From Actinoplanes sp. NBC_00393 (GTDB taxonomy: Bacteria > Actinomycetota > Actinomycetes > Mycobacteriales > Micromonosporaceae): a stretch of 64,000 bases of DNA. The notes under the pieces are model-generated. The model was not told the origin of the DNA, did not search any database, and saw nothing but the letters and a program-made list of their open reading frames with translations. Each line of letters begins with the position of its first letter. Positions within the stretch are counted from its first letter, which is position 1. The stretch lies in assembly GCF_036053395.1 (NCBI RefSeq), contig NZ_CP107942.1, positions 7,272,501 through 7,336,500 of the forward strand. Direction: 5' to 3'. The position numbers and the translations under genes were made by a program. This document shows, in pieces, positions 39,877 to 50,193 of the stretch.

Positions 39877-40524
39877 TCAGCCCTGCCCGTCGACGATGTC
39901 CGGAACCACGTCACGCAGTTTCTCCAGCGGCACCGCGCCGGCCCGCAGGACCCGGGGCACATCGCCGGTCACGTCGACGATCGTGCTCGGCGCCGGGTCG
40001 GCGGCCGGGCCGGCCTCGAGGTAGACACGGACCGCGTACTCCAACTGGTCGCGCGCCTCCTCGGCGGTGCCCGGCGCGGGCTGGCCGAGTTTGTTGGCGG
40101 TGGTGACGGCCATCGGGCCGACCTCGCGGAGCACCTCGAGCGCGACCGGGTGCAGCGGCATCCGGACCGCGACGCTGCCGCCGGTGTCCCCGAGATCCCA
40201 CTGCAGGCTGGGCGAATGCTCGACGATGATGGTCAGCGCGCCGGGCCAGAAGGCGTCGGCCAGCTCCCGGGCGGCCCGCGGCAGCGAGTAGACCAGCCCG
40301 TCCAGCGTGTGCCGGGAGCCGACCAGCACCGGCGGCGGCACCCGCCGGTCCGAGCCGCGGGCGTGGTGCAGCTGGGTGATCGCGTGGGGGGTGAAGGCGT
40401 CCGCGCCGACGCCGTACACCGTGTCGGTGGGCATCACCACGAGCTCGCCGCTCTTGGCCGCCTCGACGGCCGCGGCGATCCCCCGGTCCCGGTCGGCGAC
40501 GGTGGCGCAGTCGTAGAGCATCAC
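39877..40524 (-). CDS. L-threonylcarbamoyladenylate synthase, short TsaC/YrdC type
   Basis: A 215-residue YrdC-domain protein without the Sua5 extension: ELVVMPTDTVYGVGADAF, PPPVLVGSRHTL, FWPGALTIIVEHSP, VAVRMPLHPVAL and TTANKLGQPAPGT. The canonical KNR nucleotide motif reads HHARGSDRRVPPP, a weaker match than in the long paralogue, so it may have diverged in activity. It lies 21 bp after prmC. Confidence 0.92.
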   Translation of the reverse strand: MMLYDCATVADRDRGIAAAVEAAKSGELVVMPTDTVYGVGADAFTPHAITQLHHARGSDRRVPPPVLVGSRHTLDGLVYSLPRAARELADAFWPGALTIIVEHSPSLQWDLGDTGGSVAVRMPLHPVALEVLREVGPMAVTTANKLGQPAPGTAEEARDQLEYAVRVYLEAGPAADPAPSTIVDVTGDVPRVLRAGAVPLEKLRDVVPDIVDGQG

Positions 40525-40545
40525 GAGATGCAGTGTGCCATGTCG

Positions 40546-41418
40546 TCAGCGGAGCCGAGCGCTCGCATATCTGGGGCGGCCGGTGAGATCGTCGTGCGCC
40601 CTCACCTCGGTGAACCGGCCGTCGGCGGTGATCAGCCGGGGCACGGCCGCCCCGTGCACGTCGTCGTGCTCGACGCCGAACCAGCCGCCGGGACGCAGCA
40701 GCTTCGCAGCGAGCGCGATGACGGGCCGGATCACGGACAGCCCGTCAGCGCCTCCGAAGACGGCGCTGGGCGGATCGTGATCGGACACCTCCGCCGGAAC
40801 GGGAGTGCCGTCCGGGACATATGGCGGGTTGCAGAGCACCACGTCGACCTGACCGTGCAGATCGGACAACAGATCAGGATCGGTCACATCCCCGTCGACC
40901 ACCTCGACCGACCCGAACCCGGCGGCATTGCGCCGCAGCCAGGGCAGCGCCTCCGGGGACCGTTCCACCGCGATCACCCGGGCGGCCTTCGTCTCGTCGG
41001 CCACCGACAGCGCGATGGCGCCGCTGCCGCTGCACAGGTCCACCACGACCGCACCGGGCCCGGTGCACTCGATCCCCCACCCGGCCAGCAGCTCCGTCTC
41101 GGGCCGTGGGACGAAGACGCCGTCACCGACCGCGAGCTCCAGATGCCGGAAGGCCGCGGTGCCGAGCAGATGCTGCAACGGGATCCGGCGGGCCCGATCG
41201 GCGACCAGGGCCCGGAAACGTGCCGCCTCGCCGGCTCGCATCGTGTCGATGAGCAGCAGCCGGCCGCGGGGCACACCCAGGGCGTACGCGGCCAGCAGCT
41301 CCGCATCGACACGCGGTGATGCCACCCCGGCCGTCGCGAGCGCCGCCGTGGCGGCGGCCAGTTCCGGCGCGAGCCGGGTCCGATCCGCGGTTTCGCGGGG
41401 GTGTTCGTGTCGCGGCAT
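40546..41418 (-). CDS. prmC: Peptide chain release factor N5-glutamine methyltransferase
   Basis: A 290-residue SAM-dependent enzyme that methylates the GGQ glutamine of RF1/RF2. SAM motif VVDLCSGSGAIALSVA (about 126-140) and catalytic NPPY at 197-200. In many bacteria prmC follows prfA directly; here prfA is about 4.2 kb away, separated by a GGDEF/beta-propeller operon. ATG 41418 fits GATTAT 6 nt upstream. Confidence 0.94.
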   Translation of the reverse strand: MPRHEHPRETADRTRLAPELAAATAALATAGVASPRVDAELLAAYALGVPRGRLLLIDTMRAGEAARFRALVADRARRIPLQHLLGTAAFRHLELAVGDGVFVPRPETELLAGWGIECTGPGAVVVDLCSGSGAIALSVADETKAARVIAVERSPEALPWLRRNAAGFGSVEVVDGDVTDPDLLSDLHGQVDVVLCNPPYVPDGTPVPAEVSDHDPPSAVFGGADGLSVIRPVIALAAKLLRPGGWFGVEHDDVHGAAVPRLITADGRFTEVRAHDDLTGRPRYASARLR

Positions 41419-41424
41419 CACGGC

Positions 41425-41430
41425 ATAATC
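41425..41430 (-). promoter_or_regulatory. Candidate -10 of leaderless prmC transcript
   Basis: GATTAT on the minus strand ends 6 nt before ATG 41418. It supports ATG 41418 over GTG 41421. Confidence 0.4.
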
Positions 41431-41515
41431 ATGAGACGTCGCGCACCGTGGGGATCGGCCGGGTCACCCGGGTTCGTTCGGATGCGCGCGCCGCCGAGGT
41501 CGTGGGAGGCGCCTG

Positions 41516-43012
41516 GTGGGTTGGTTGGACCAGCTCGCGGAACACGTCGAGGACCTGCGCCGGGCCGGGGATCTGCAGCAGAACGGCCGGTCCGCACAGG
41601 CACTGCCGATCCTCGACGCGGTGCTGGCCGCCACGACCGATCCGACCACCCGGGCGTACGCATTGGTGCAGCGTTTCGGCGCACTGATCAACCTGGGCCG
41701 CGTCGCCGAGCTGGCCACCGCGATGGCCGCGGCCGCCGAGGCGGTCCGGGAGGTGCCGGATCCCTATCTGCGGGGTCAGATGCACGCGTTCGCCGCGCTC
41801 GGCGCGCACCTGCAGAGCAATCTGGACCGTGGGGTGACCCATCTGGTGCAGGCTTCCCGAGCCCTGGCGGCCGTTCCGGAGCGGGATCAGGAGACCGCCT
41901 GGGGCTGGCACGACCTCGCCATGGCGTACTCCTATCTGGGCTTTCACGGCCAGGCGCTGACCGCCATCGAGCAGGCCCGCGAGGTCGGCGCGAGCGCCGG
42001 CCTGGCGGCGGAGATCTTCGCCGCGCCGGGCATCCGGCTGCGCAACGCGGTCTCGCTGGACCATCAGGGCGACACCGACGGCTGCCTGCGGGTGCTGCGT
42101 GACATCGACGCCGAGCTGTCCCGCTACGTCGCCACCGACCAGTTGCGGCCGGGCAGCCGCGCGGTCTACGGGTACGCGCTGGCCCGCCGCGCCGCGCTGG
42201 GCGAGCCGACCGGCGCCGACGCCGAACCGTGGCTCACCGGCGGCGGCGACAGCGTGCGCACCCGTGACCTGCGACATCTCGGCTCGGTCTGCCTGACCAT
42301 CGCCTCCGGCAAACCGGAGCGGGCACTGACCATGTTGGAGTCGGTGCCGGTCTCCGCCGAGGTGCTCGGCGCCCCCGAGCCGGCCCGGTTGCGCAGCATC
42401 TGCCACGCCAGCGCCGGCGATCACGCAGCCGCGCACGCCGCCGACCGGTACGCGTTCCGCCTCGCCGCGCAGCGCATCGACCAGCTGCGCGACGGCTACC
42501 TGGACGGGGTCGCCGCCCGCCTGGACGCCCAGGAGACGCAACGCGACCCGGGCCGGTACGGCGACGAGACGCTGGTCGACCCGCTGACCGGCCTGCCCAA
42601 CCGCCGGCAGCTGGAGCGCTACGTCGACACCCTGCTGGCCCGTGGCGAACGGGCCGCGGTCGGTGTCTGTGACGTGGTCGGCTTCTCCGGGGTGAACGCG
42701 CGGCACGGCCGGCACTGCGGCGACCTGGTGCTGCAACGGATCGCCGGGGTGCTGCACCGGGCGCTGCGCCGCGGCGACTTCGTGGCCCGGTTCGCCGGCG
42801 ACGAGTTCGTGCTGGTGCTGCCCGGCGCCGGGCCGAATCAGGCGGCCGAGGTGTCCCGCCGGATCGGCGCCGCGGCGACCGCGGAGAACTGGCAGGCGCT
42901 GGTCCCCGGCACCCCGATCGGCCTGGCCGCCGGCTGGTCCGAGGTGGGCTCCCGCGGCCGCGGGCTGACCGTCGCCCTGGCAGCCGCGGCGGCGAGCCGG
43001 AAACCCACGTGA
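41516..43012 (+). CDS. GGDEF-domain diguanylate cyclase with TPR-like sensor region
   Basis: GTG 41516 (GGGAGG upstream) gives 498 aa. Residues about 1-330 are helical TPR-like repeats without membrane segments, so sensing is cytoplasmic. The GGDEF domain starts at DPLTGLPNRRQLE; its active-site signature is AGDEF at 427-431, a functional variant in many cyclases. RRGD at 418-421, five residues before it, matches the inhibitory I-site RxxD. The product should be a c-di-GMP synthase subject to feedback inhibition. Two propeller genes follow, the first after 1 bp. Confidence 0.92.
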   Translation: MGWLDQLAEHVEDLRRAGDLQQNGRSAQALPILDAVLAATTDPTTRAYALVQRFGALINLGRVAELATAMAAAAEAVREVPDPYLRGQMHAFAALGAHLQSNLDRGVTHLVQASRALAAVPERDQETAWGWHDLAMAYSYLGFHGQALTAIEQAREVGASAGLAAEIFAAPGIRLRNAVSLDHQGDTDGCLRVLRDIDAELSRYVATDQLRPGSRAVYGYALARRAALGEPTGADAEPWLTGGGDSVRTRDLRHLGSVCLTIASGKPERALTMLESVPVSAEVLGAPEPARLRSICHASAGDHAAAHAADRYAFRLAAQRIDQLRDGYLDGVAARLDAQETQRDPGRYGDETLVDPLTGLPNRRQLERYVDTLLARGERAAVGVCDVVGFSGVNARHGRHCGDLVLQRIAGVLHRALRRGDFVARFAGDEFVLVLPGAGPNQAAEVSRRIGAAATAENWQALVPGTPIGLAAGWSEVGSRGRGLTVALAAAAASRKPT

Positions 43013-43013
43013 G

Positions 43014-44318
43014 ATGTCCGTGATCGAGCTCGGCGACGTCACCGCCGGCCGCCCACCGGACACGGAAGCCGATCGGATCCGGCCTCGCAGCCGCCGGCTC
43101 GGCGCGGCCCTGGCGGGGCTGTCCCTGCTGGTCTGTGCCGGCTCGGCGCCGGCTGCCGAGCCGGGCGTCCGTCTGCTGTGGAGCGCCGAGATGGCGTCCG
43201 AGAGCAACGTCATGGTCAGCGGCGACACGGCGTTGCTGGTGCGCGCCGGCGAGCGGACCGGGATCACCGCGTTCCGGCTCACCGACGGCGCCCGGCTGTG
43301 GGACAGGGAGCTGCCCGGGAGCCTGGCCGGGTTCCGGGTCACCCCCGGCGGCGGTCCCGTGCTGCTCTCGGTCGAACCGCCGCCCGCCGGGCCCGAGCCG
43401 GTCACGCGGACGACGATCGCGTTGCGGACCGGCACCGGCGAACAGATCTGGCAGCGGCCGGGCGAGGTGCACGCGCTGGCCGTCGACGACGACAGCACGC
43501 TCCTGATCAGGTATGACGGTCAGGGCGGCATCCTCGGGCTGGCCCGGGTGCGGCTGACCGACGGTACGCCGTACTGGGACCGGCCGGTCAGCGCGGTGCA
43601 GGAGGTCGCCGTGGAGAGCGACCACGGCCGGCCGACCCGTCTGGTGACCAACAGCCCGACCGGTCAGCTGACCGTGCTGCGGTACACCGACGCCGCCGTT
43701 CTGATCGAGCGCCGCATCCCCGGGCTCACCACCGAGCCGGCGATCGGCCGCTACGTGACGCTGCAGGCCGAGGACGGGCGGCTGGTGGTGCTGCACTCCG
43801 ACGGCGAGCGGACCTACAGCGCGGCCTACGACCTGCAGACTCTGACCGAGATCCCGCGGGTCGGCTCCGGCGCCGACATATCGTTCAGCTGTGGTGTGGT
43901 CCTCTGCGGGCACGCGGCAGCGGATATGGTCGCCCTCGACCCGGAGACCGGCCGGGAGCTGTGGCGGTACCCGGACGTGGCCGGCATCTCGGTGATCGGC
44001 TCGGACCGGATGCTGATCGACGTGCAGGGGGGCGGGGAACACGTGCTGGTGGAGAGCCGGAGCGGGCGGGTCCTGGCGGACGGGTTGCGCGGGTCGGTGG
44101 CGACCGACCACACCCGGCCGGACTCGCTGTTGCTGCTGAACCCGACGGCCACACCGCAGAGCCGGACCTCGGTGGCCTCGCTGGACCTGCGTACCGGGAA
44201 GCGGGCCCTGCTCGGGGCGGTGGCCGGCGTTCCGGATCAGCAACGCTGCCGGTCGGCCCCCGGCTACCTGGTCTGCGAGGGCCCGGGCCGGCTCGTCGTC
44301 GCCGCGGTCCCCCGATGA
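43014..44318 (+). CDS. Membrane-anchored PQQ-like beta-propeller protein 1
   Basis: A 434-residue protein: a cytoplasmic start MSVIELGDV, one hydrophobic anchor (LGAALAGLSLLVCAGSAPAA), then repeating beta-propeller blades with DGARLWDRELPG, LRTGTGEQIWQRPG and DPETGRELWRYPD motifs. No methanol-dehydrogenase residues are evident, so this is likely a binding or scaffold domain outside the membrane. It overlaps propeller 2 by 4 nt (ATGA) and shares its N-terminal motif. Confidence 0.85.
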   Translation: MSVIELGDVTAGRPPDTEADRIRPRSRRLGAALAGLSLLVCAGSAPAAEPGVRLLWSAEMASESNVMVSGDTALLVRAGERTGITAFRLTDGARLWDRELPGSLAGFRVTPGGGPVLLSVEPPPAGPEPVTRTTIALRTGTGEQIWQRPGEVHALAVDDDSTLLIRYDGQGGILGLARVRLTDGTPYWDRPVSAVQEVAVESDHGRPTRLVTNSPTGQLTVLRYTDAAVLIERRIPGLTTEPAIGRYVTLQAEDGRLVVLHSDGERTYSAAYDLQTLTEIPRVGSGADISFSCGVVLCGHAAADMVALDPETGRELWRYPDVAGISVIGSDRMLIDVQGGGEHVLVESRSGRVLADGLRGSVATDHTRPDSLLLLNPTATPQSRTSVASLDLRTGKRALLGAVAGVPDQQRCRSAPGYLVCEGPGRLVVAAVPR

Positions 44319-45650
44319 CCGTCATCGAGCTCGGCGACGTCGGGGCCGCCGCACCCGATCCGGAGGAGCGGGAGAAACACCCGGAGTTCAATCCGCGCAC
44401 GTGGCGCCGGGTGGCCGCGATCGGCGTGACGCTGCTCTGCCTGCTCGTGCTCGGCGCGTCCGGGTTGCCCGGCCCGCCGACGGTTCGCGAGGTGTGGTCG
44501 GTACGGCCGAACGCCGGCTTCGCGATGACCGTGCGCTCGGACGGCGTCTTCGTGCACCAGCCGACCCGGGACGGGAGCGACCTGGTCGCGTACGACCTGG
44601 CTGACGGGACGGTGCAGTGGCGGCTGCCGTTCGACCGGCAGCCCACCTACATGTCGCTGGGCGAGGAGGCCGGCCTCCTGCTGATCCCCGGCGACGAGAA
44701 GTCGAAGCAGATCAAGCTGGAGGACGGCAGCACCGGCTTCGTGGTGTACGGCGGCACGACCACCGCGATCGACGCGCGTACCGGGCAGGAGCTGTGGCGC
44801 GGGCGGGGCGAGGTGCTGGACGCCCGCCGCGACGCGCTGCTGTTCGCCGAGCGCGGCCAGGACAGCTTCTTCTCGTCGATCTGGCTGGTCCGGCCGCGCG
44901 ACGGATCGATCGTGTGGCGGCGCGACGTCACCGCGACCGAGCAGGTGACGGTCCCGCAGGACCAGTCGTCGCCGGACCGGATCGTCACCGCCGACAGCCA
45001 GGGCAAAGTCACCGTTGTGCGGTATGCGGACGGCAAGGTGGTGCACGAGGCCGAGCTTCCGTGGAGCCGGGGCACACCGGGCTTCGGCTACTCGACGTAC
45101 CTCTCGGTGACCAACGGGCTGGTGATGACCATCCGGCAGGACGCGGACCGGAGCAGCCTGATCGAGGCGTACCGGCTGGACACGCTGGAAGAGCTGTGGC
45201 GTAGGGAGGCGAGCGCGTACGCCTTCGCCCAGGGCTGTGGCCCGTTGCTCTGCCTCTCCGAAGAGACCGCGGTCAGCACCCTCGAACCGCTCACCGGGCG
45301 CCCGGTCTGGCAGCAACCCGGCTACAGCGGCATCCAACTCGTCGCCGAGGACCGTGTGCTCGCCTCCCTGCCCGGCTCCGCGTCGGAGGAGCAGGTACTG
45401 CTGGACCTGACCACCGGCCGGAAGATCGGCTCGGGCGCCACCGGCTGGCCGTTGCAGGGCCCGGCCGTCGACGGCTCGCAGATCCTGGTGCGCCGGGTCC
45501 TCGAGGAGCGCCGGGCGTACAGCTCGATCAGTCACCTCGACCTGGAGACCGGCCGGGTGGTCCGGATCGGTGAGATCCCCAACGCCGACGGCCCGCAGTG
45601 CATGTCCGCCCGCCGGTACATGGCCTGCGACCAGGCCGGCGAACTGACGA

Positions 45651-45667
<17 letters not shown>
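44315..45667 (+). CDS. Membrane-anchored PQQ-like beta-propeller protein 2
   Basis: A 450-residue paralogue of the preceding protein: start MTVIELGDV, anchor [21 protein letters not shown], then propeller blades such as [27 protein letters not shown] and [20 protein letters not shown] pair may form a disulfide, consistent with export of this domain. It overlaps the 3' end of prfA by 17 nt on the opposite strand. Confidence 0.85.
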
Positions 45668-46742
<1,075 letters not shown>

Positions 46743-46778
46743 CGGTCTCTCCCAGCCGATCGAAGCGACTCACATGCG

Positions 46779-46815
46779 AACGGCGCCCGCCCCGGTGACC
46801 GGGACGGGCGCCGTT
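46779..46815 (-). terminator. Hairpin between rpmE and prfA
   Basis: AACGGCGCCCG (46779-46789) pairs perfectly with CGGGCGCCGTT (46805-46815); the internal CCCGGTGACCGGG can extend the stem. It begins 8 bp after the rpmE stop, so it probably terminates or attenuates before prfA. Confidence 0.8.
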
Positions 46816-46822
46816 GAAGCAG

Positions 46823-47047
46823 TTACTTCTTCTTCCCGGCGTTGACCTTCGCGTACTTCGCCTGGAACTTCGCAACCCGGCCCGCGGTGTCGAGGACGCG
46901 CTGCTTGCCGGTGTAGAACGGGTGGCAGGCGCTGCAGGTCTCGACGCGGATCTCGCCGCCCTTGGCGGTGCTACGGGTGGTGAAGGTGCTGCCGCAGGAG
47001 CAGATGACGTTGGTCGTCGTGTACTCCGGGTGGATGCCGCTCTTCAT
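46823..47047 (-). CDS. rpmE: 50S ribosomal protein L31, zinc-binding type
   Basis: A 74-residue L31 starting MKSGIHPEY. Cys16, Cys18, Cys38 and Cys41 form the zinc ribbon of the type A (C+) form, which can be replaced by a zinc-free paralogue when zinc is scarce. GAGAAG precedes the ATG. Basic AGKKK tail as expected. Confidence 0.96.
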   Translation of the reverse strand: MKSGIHPEYTTTNVICSCGSTFTTRSTAKGGEIRVETCSACHPFYTGKQRVLDTAGRVAKFQAKYAKVNAGKKK

Positions 47048-47241
47048 GTCTTCTCGGTCCCTCTCGATGATCGGGTCGCCGGGTCGCCTTCTATGAGTTG
47101 AGACGTGAACCGGAACCCCTACTGGCCGATGTACCAGTCTGCCATGCCTCCCGTACCGCGCGGAAATCAGGAGGTGCAACTGGATTCGCCCTGGTTAACG
47201 TGAGCGCCCCTCCGGTAATTCCCGCAGCGAAAGGCGCCGCG
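47048..47241. other. Divergent spacer, rpmE and RNA-repair cassette
   Basis: A 194-bp spacer holding the rpmE promoter and that of the cassette. GAAAGG at 47229-47234 is the Shine-Dalgarno for ATG 47242. I saw no clear -10/-35 pair. Confidence 0.35.
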
Positions 47242-48279
47242 ATGACCCTGCTCCACGACGTGCTCGATCCGGTCGAACTGACCTCGGCGCTCGAGAACGG
47301 GCACGTCCGGTCGCAGCGGCACCCCTCGCTGCCCTTGGTGATCTACAACTACACCGAGGCCTGCCAGTACTCCGGCGCCTGGACCCCGGTCACGCTCGCC
47401 TGCCGCGGCCTGGTCGTCAGCGACACCGGCCGGATCGTCGCCCGGCCCTTTCCGAAGTTCTTCAACCATGATCAACTTCAGGAGAAGCTCGATCTGGAAG
47501 CCCGGGTCGCGGTGACCGACAAGGCGGACGGCAGCCTCGGCGTGATCTATCACGACGGCTCCGGCTACGCCGTCGCCACGCGTGGGTCTTTCGCCTCCGA
47601 CCAGGCACGGCACGCAACCGACATTCTTCGTACGCGCTACGCGTCCTTCGTCCCGCCGGCCGGCCTGACCGTCCTCGTCGAGATCATCTACCCCGGCAAC
47701 CGGATCGTCGTCGACTACCAGGGGCTCGACGACCTGGTGCTGCTCGGCACGGTCGACATCGCCACCGGCCGCACGTCCGGCCCGGAGGCCGTGCCGGACT
47801 GGCCGGGCCCGGTGGTCGAGACGTTCGGGTACGCGACACTGGCCGAGGCGCTCGCCGCTCCGCCGCGCGACGGACGGGAGGGCCTGGTCGTCCACTTCAC
47901 CGGCACCGACCACCGCGTGAAGATCAAGTATGCCGATTACGTGCGCCTGCACCGGCTGGTGACCGGGCTGACTCCGCGTACCGTGTGGGACGTTCTCGCC
48001 AACGGCGGCGACCTGGACGCTCTCACCGCGCCGCTGCCCGACGAGTTCCATGTCTGGGTCAGCGGCATCGCCGCGGAGCTCACCGCGACCGTCGAGGCGC
48101 GGGCCGCAGAGGTCGAGGCGGCCTTCGCCGGGATCGTCGCGGCACTGCCTGCCGGGTGGGGCCGCAAGGAGTTCGCGGCCGCCGCGCTGCGCACCGAGTT
48201 CCGGGGCGAGCTGTTCCTGCGGCTCGACGGCAAGGACTACCGTTCCGGCCTGTGGCAGCGGGCCCGGCCGGCCGGTTGA
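47242..48279 (+). CDS. T4 Rnl1-like RNA ligase
   Basis: A 345-residue ATP-dependent RNA ligase joining 3'-OH to 5'-phosphate ends. Nucleotidyltransferase motifs in order: Arg55 in CRGLVV; motif I KADGS with adenylated Lys94; motif III glutamate Glu147 in VEIIYPGNRIV; motif IV EGLVV (Glu213); motif V VKIK (Lys227, Lys229). The spacing closely follows T4 Rnl1 (Lys99, Glu159, Glu227, Lys240/242 as I recall them). A helical C-terminal domain of about 110 residues follows. First gene of a three-gene operon; in T4, this ligase repairs tRNA cut by a host anticodon nuclease. Confidence 0.92.
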   Translation: MTLLHDVLDPVELTSALENGHVRSQRHPSLPLVIYNYTEACQYSGAWTPVTLACRGLVVSDTGRIVARPFPKFFNHDQLQEKLDLEARVAVTDKADGSLGVIYHDGSGYAVATRGSFASDQARHATDILRTRYASFVPPAGLTVLVEIIYPGNRIVVDYQGLDDLVLLGTVDIATGRTSGPEAVPDWPGPVVETFGYATLAEALAAPPRDGREGLVVHFTGTDHRVKIKYADYVRLHRLVTGLTPRTVWDVLANGGDLDALTAPLPDEFHVWVSGIAAELTATVEARAAEVEAAFAGIVAALPAGWGRKEFAAAALRTEFRGELFLRLDGKDYRSGLWQRARPAG

Positions 48280-48292
48280 CAGGGATCTGGGG

Positions 48293-49189
48293 ATGACACG
48301 ACTTCTGATCACGCGGGGCCTGCCCGCCTCGGGCAAGACCACGTTCGCCCGCAAGCTTCAGCCGGACGTGGTCCGGGTCAACCGCGACGACCTGCGGATC
48401 ATGCTGCACGGCCGGCGGCTGTTCACTCAGCGGGCCGAGGCGCAGGTCACCCAGGCGCAGCGGGCGGCGGTCGAGGCGCTGCTGCGGGCGCACGGCAGCG
48501 TCATCGTGGACGACACGAACCTGCGCGCCAAGACGGTCCGGGAGTGGGCTGAGCTGGCCGCCCGGTTCGGCGCGTCGTTCGAGGTGCACGACTTCACCGA
48601 CGTCCCGCTGGACGAGTGTGTCCGGCGGGACGCGGACCGGCCCGAGGACGAGCGGGTCGGCGCGGACGCCATCCGCCGTATGCACGACCGCTATCTGGCC
48701 GGCAAGAACCTGCCGCTCCCGGTGCCGTTCGTGGAGCGCGGCGGCCCCGGAGTCGTGTACCGGCCGGATCCGGAGCTGCCGGAGGCGGTGCTGGTGGACA
48801 TCGACGGGACGGTCGCGCTGATGACCGGCCGTAGCCCGTACGACTGGGGCCGGGTCGGTGAGGATGAGCCGAATCCGGCGGTCATCACGGCGGTCCGGGC
48901 GATGCATGCGGCCGGCCACGCCATCGTCTTCTGCTCGGGACGGGACGAGGTGTGCCGGCCGGAGACCGAGGCGTGGCTCGACCTGTTCGTCGGTGTGCCG
49001 TACGAAGCGCTCTTCATGCGGTCCGCCGGCGACAGCCGGAAGGACTCGATCGTCAAGCGGGAGATCTTCGAGCAGGAGGTCCGCGACCGCTGGCGGATCG
49101 TCGGGGTGTTCGACGACCGTCAACAGGTGGTACGCATGTGGCGGGCGCTCGGGCTCACCGTGTTCCAGGTGGCGGAGGGGGACTTCTAG
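48293..49189 (+). CDS. T4 Pnkp-like polynucleotide kinase / 3'-phosphatase
   Basis: A 298-residue end-healing enzyme with the same architecture and nearly the same numbering as T4 Pnkp. The N-terminal kinase has P-loop GLPASGKT (Lys15) and acceptor residues Asp32/Arg35 in NRDDLR. The C-terminal HAD phosphatase has DIDGT (Asp169, Asp171), FCSGRDE and FDDRQQVVRMWR. It would convert 2',3'-cyclic phosphate/5'-OH breaks to ends that a ligase can join. It starts 13 nt after the Rnl1-like gene. Confidence 0.93.
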   Translation: MTRLLITRGLPASGKTTFARKLQPDVVRVNRDDLRIMLHGRRLFTQRAEAQVTQAQRAAVEALLRAHGSVIVDDTNLRAKTVREWAELAARFGASFEVHDFTDVPLDECVRRDADRPEDERVGADAIRRMHDRYLAGKNLPLPVPFVERGGPGVVYRPDPELPEAVLVDIDGTVALMTGRSPYDWGRVGEDEPNPAVITAVRAMHAAGHAIVFCSGRDEVCRPETEAWLDLFVGVPYEALFMRSAGDSRKDSIVKREIFEQEVRDRWRIVGVFDDRQQVVRMWRALGLTVFQVAEGDF

Positions 49190-49192
49190 ACC

Positions 49193-49810
49193 GTGAAATA
49201 TCCGCGGACGTTCCATCTGCCGGACTCGCCGGGCGCGACCGCTGATGATCGCATTCAGCATGATCTGTCCTGGCTGGACGGTGAGCTCGTGGTGACCGAG
49301 AAGATGGACGGCGGAAATCTCACCTTCACCCGCGACTCGATGTACGCCCGGTCGCTCGACTCCGGCACCCAGCCCTGGGATCGCCCGGCGAAAGCGTTGT
49401 GGGCGATGACGGCGTACCGGATTCCGGACGACTGGCGGGTCTGCGGCGAGTCCATGTGGGCCCGCCGCAGCATCGCCTACTGCGATCTGCCCGGCGTCTT
49501 CCTGGTCTTCGGCATCTGGGACGAGACGGACACGCTGCTGGGCTGGGACGACACCGTCGACTGGGCGCGCCGCCTGGAGTTGCCGATGGTCCCGGTCCTC
49601 TACCGCGGCGGCAGCATCTCCGAGGCACGCTCCGCCTGGGCGGCGCAACGCAAACCTTCGAGTTCAGAGGGGTACGTGGTGCGCGCGGCCGGGCGCATCC
49701 CGGCCGCCGACTTCTCCCACAAGGTCCTCAAATGGGTACGCGAGGACCACGTCCGGACCGAGGCGTCGTGGCGCCACCGCGACGACTTCGCCGTCAACGA
49801 GTTCGCCTGA
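49193..49810 (+). CDS. Second RNA ligase (RNA_ligase family, compact)
   Basis: A 205-residue ligase from GTG 49193, 3 nt after the Pnkp stop. Motif I is EKMDGGN with Lys37, motif III GESMWARRSIAY, motif IV EGYVVR (Glu159) and motif V KVLKWVR (Lys177/Lys180). It consists of the nucleotidyltransferase core only and is not closely similar to the Rnl1-like protein, so it is a separate ligase family rather than a duplicate. Its end preference is unknown. The 3' end overlaps a convergent VOC gene by 17 nt. Confidence 0.9.
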   Translation: MKYPRTFHLPDSPGATADDRIQHDLSWLDGELVVTEKMDGGNLTFTRDSMYARSLDSGTQPWDRPAKALWAMTAYRIPDDWRVCGESMWARRSIAYCDLPGVFLVFGIWDETDTLLGWDDTVDWARRLELPMVPVLYRGGSISEARSAWAAQRKPSSSEGYVVRAAGRIPAADFSHKVLKWVREDHVRTEASWRHRDDFAVNEFA

Positions 49811-50186
49811 GCTCCTCCTCGCTGCGAAGCACGCAGAATTCGTTGCCCTCGGGATCGTTGAAGACCACCCAGCCGGTGCCGTCCGCGACCCGCAGATCGT
49901 CGACCGGCTTGGCGCCCAGCGCGATCAGCCGGTCGCACTCCTCGTCCCGGGTGCCCTCGGCCGGCCGCAGGTCGAAATGCACCCGGTTCTTGCCCTGTTT
50001 GGGCTCGGGCACCTCGATGAAGAGCACCTTGTGCCGCCCGTCCGGCGAGATGATCATGCATTCCTCGTGACCGGGCTCGTTCGGATCCTCCGGATCGTCG
50101 GTGTAGCCCAGAACCTGCTGCCACCAGCGACTCAACGCGAAAGCGTCGGTGGCGTCCACGGTCGTGTGCGAGATGAACGAGGTCAT
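49794..50186 (-). CDS. VOC family (glyoxalase/bleomycin-resistance-like) protein
   Basis: A 130-residue single-domain VOC protein: SHTTVDATDAFALSRWWQQVLGY, KVLFIEVPEPKQGKNRVHFDLRP and DPEGNEFCVLRS. This subgroup is often annotated as glyoxalase superfamily; the role is unknown. ATG 50186 is preceded at 7 nt by TAGCGT, whose TAG is the stop codon of the nitric oxide synthase gene. Confidence 0.87.
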   Translation of the reverse strand: MTSFISHTTVDATDAFALSRWWQQVLGYTDDPEDPNEPGHEECMIISPDGRHKVLFIEVPEPKQGKNRVHFDLRPAEGTRDEECDRLIALGAKPVDDLRVADGTGWVVFNDPEGNEFCVLRSEEELRRTR

Positions 50187-50193
50187 GACTCAC

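Noticed and set aside
47242..49810. Toxin-antitoxin or anticodon nuclease component within the RNA-repair cassette
   Set aside because: No PrrC-like, HEPN, PIN, RelE or colicin-type nuclease was recognised among the neighbouring proteins.
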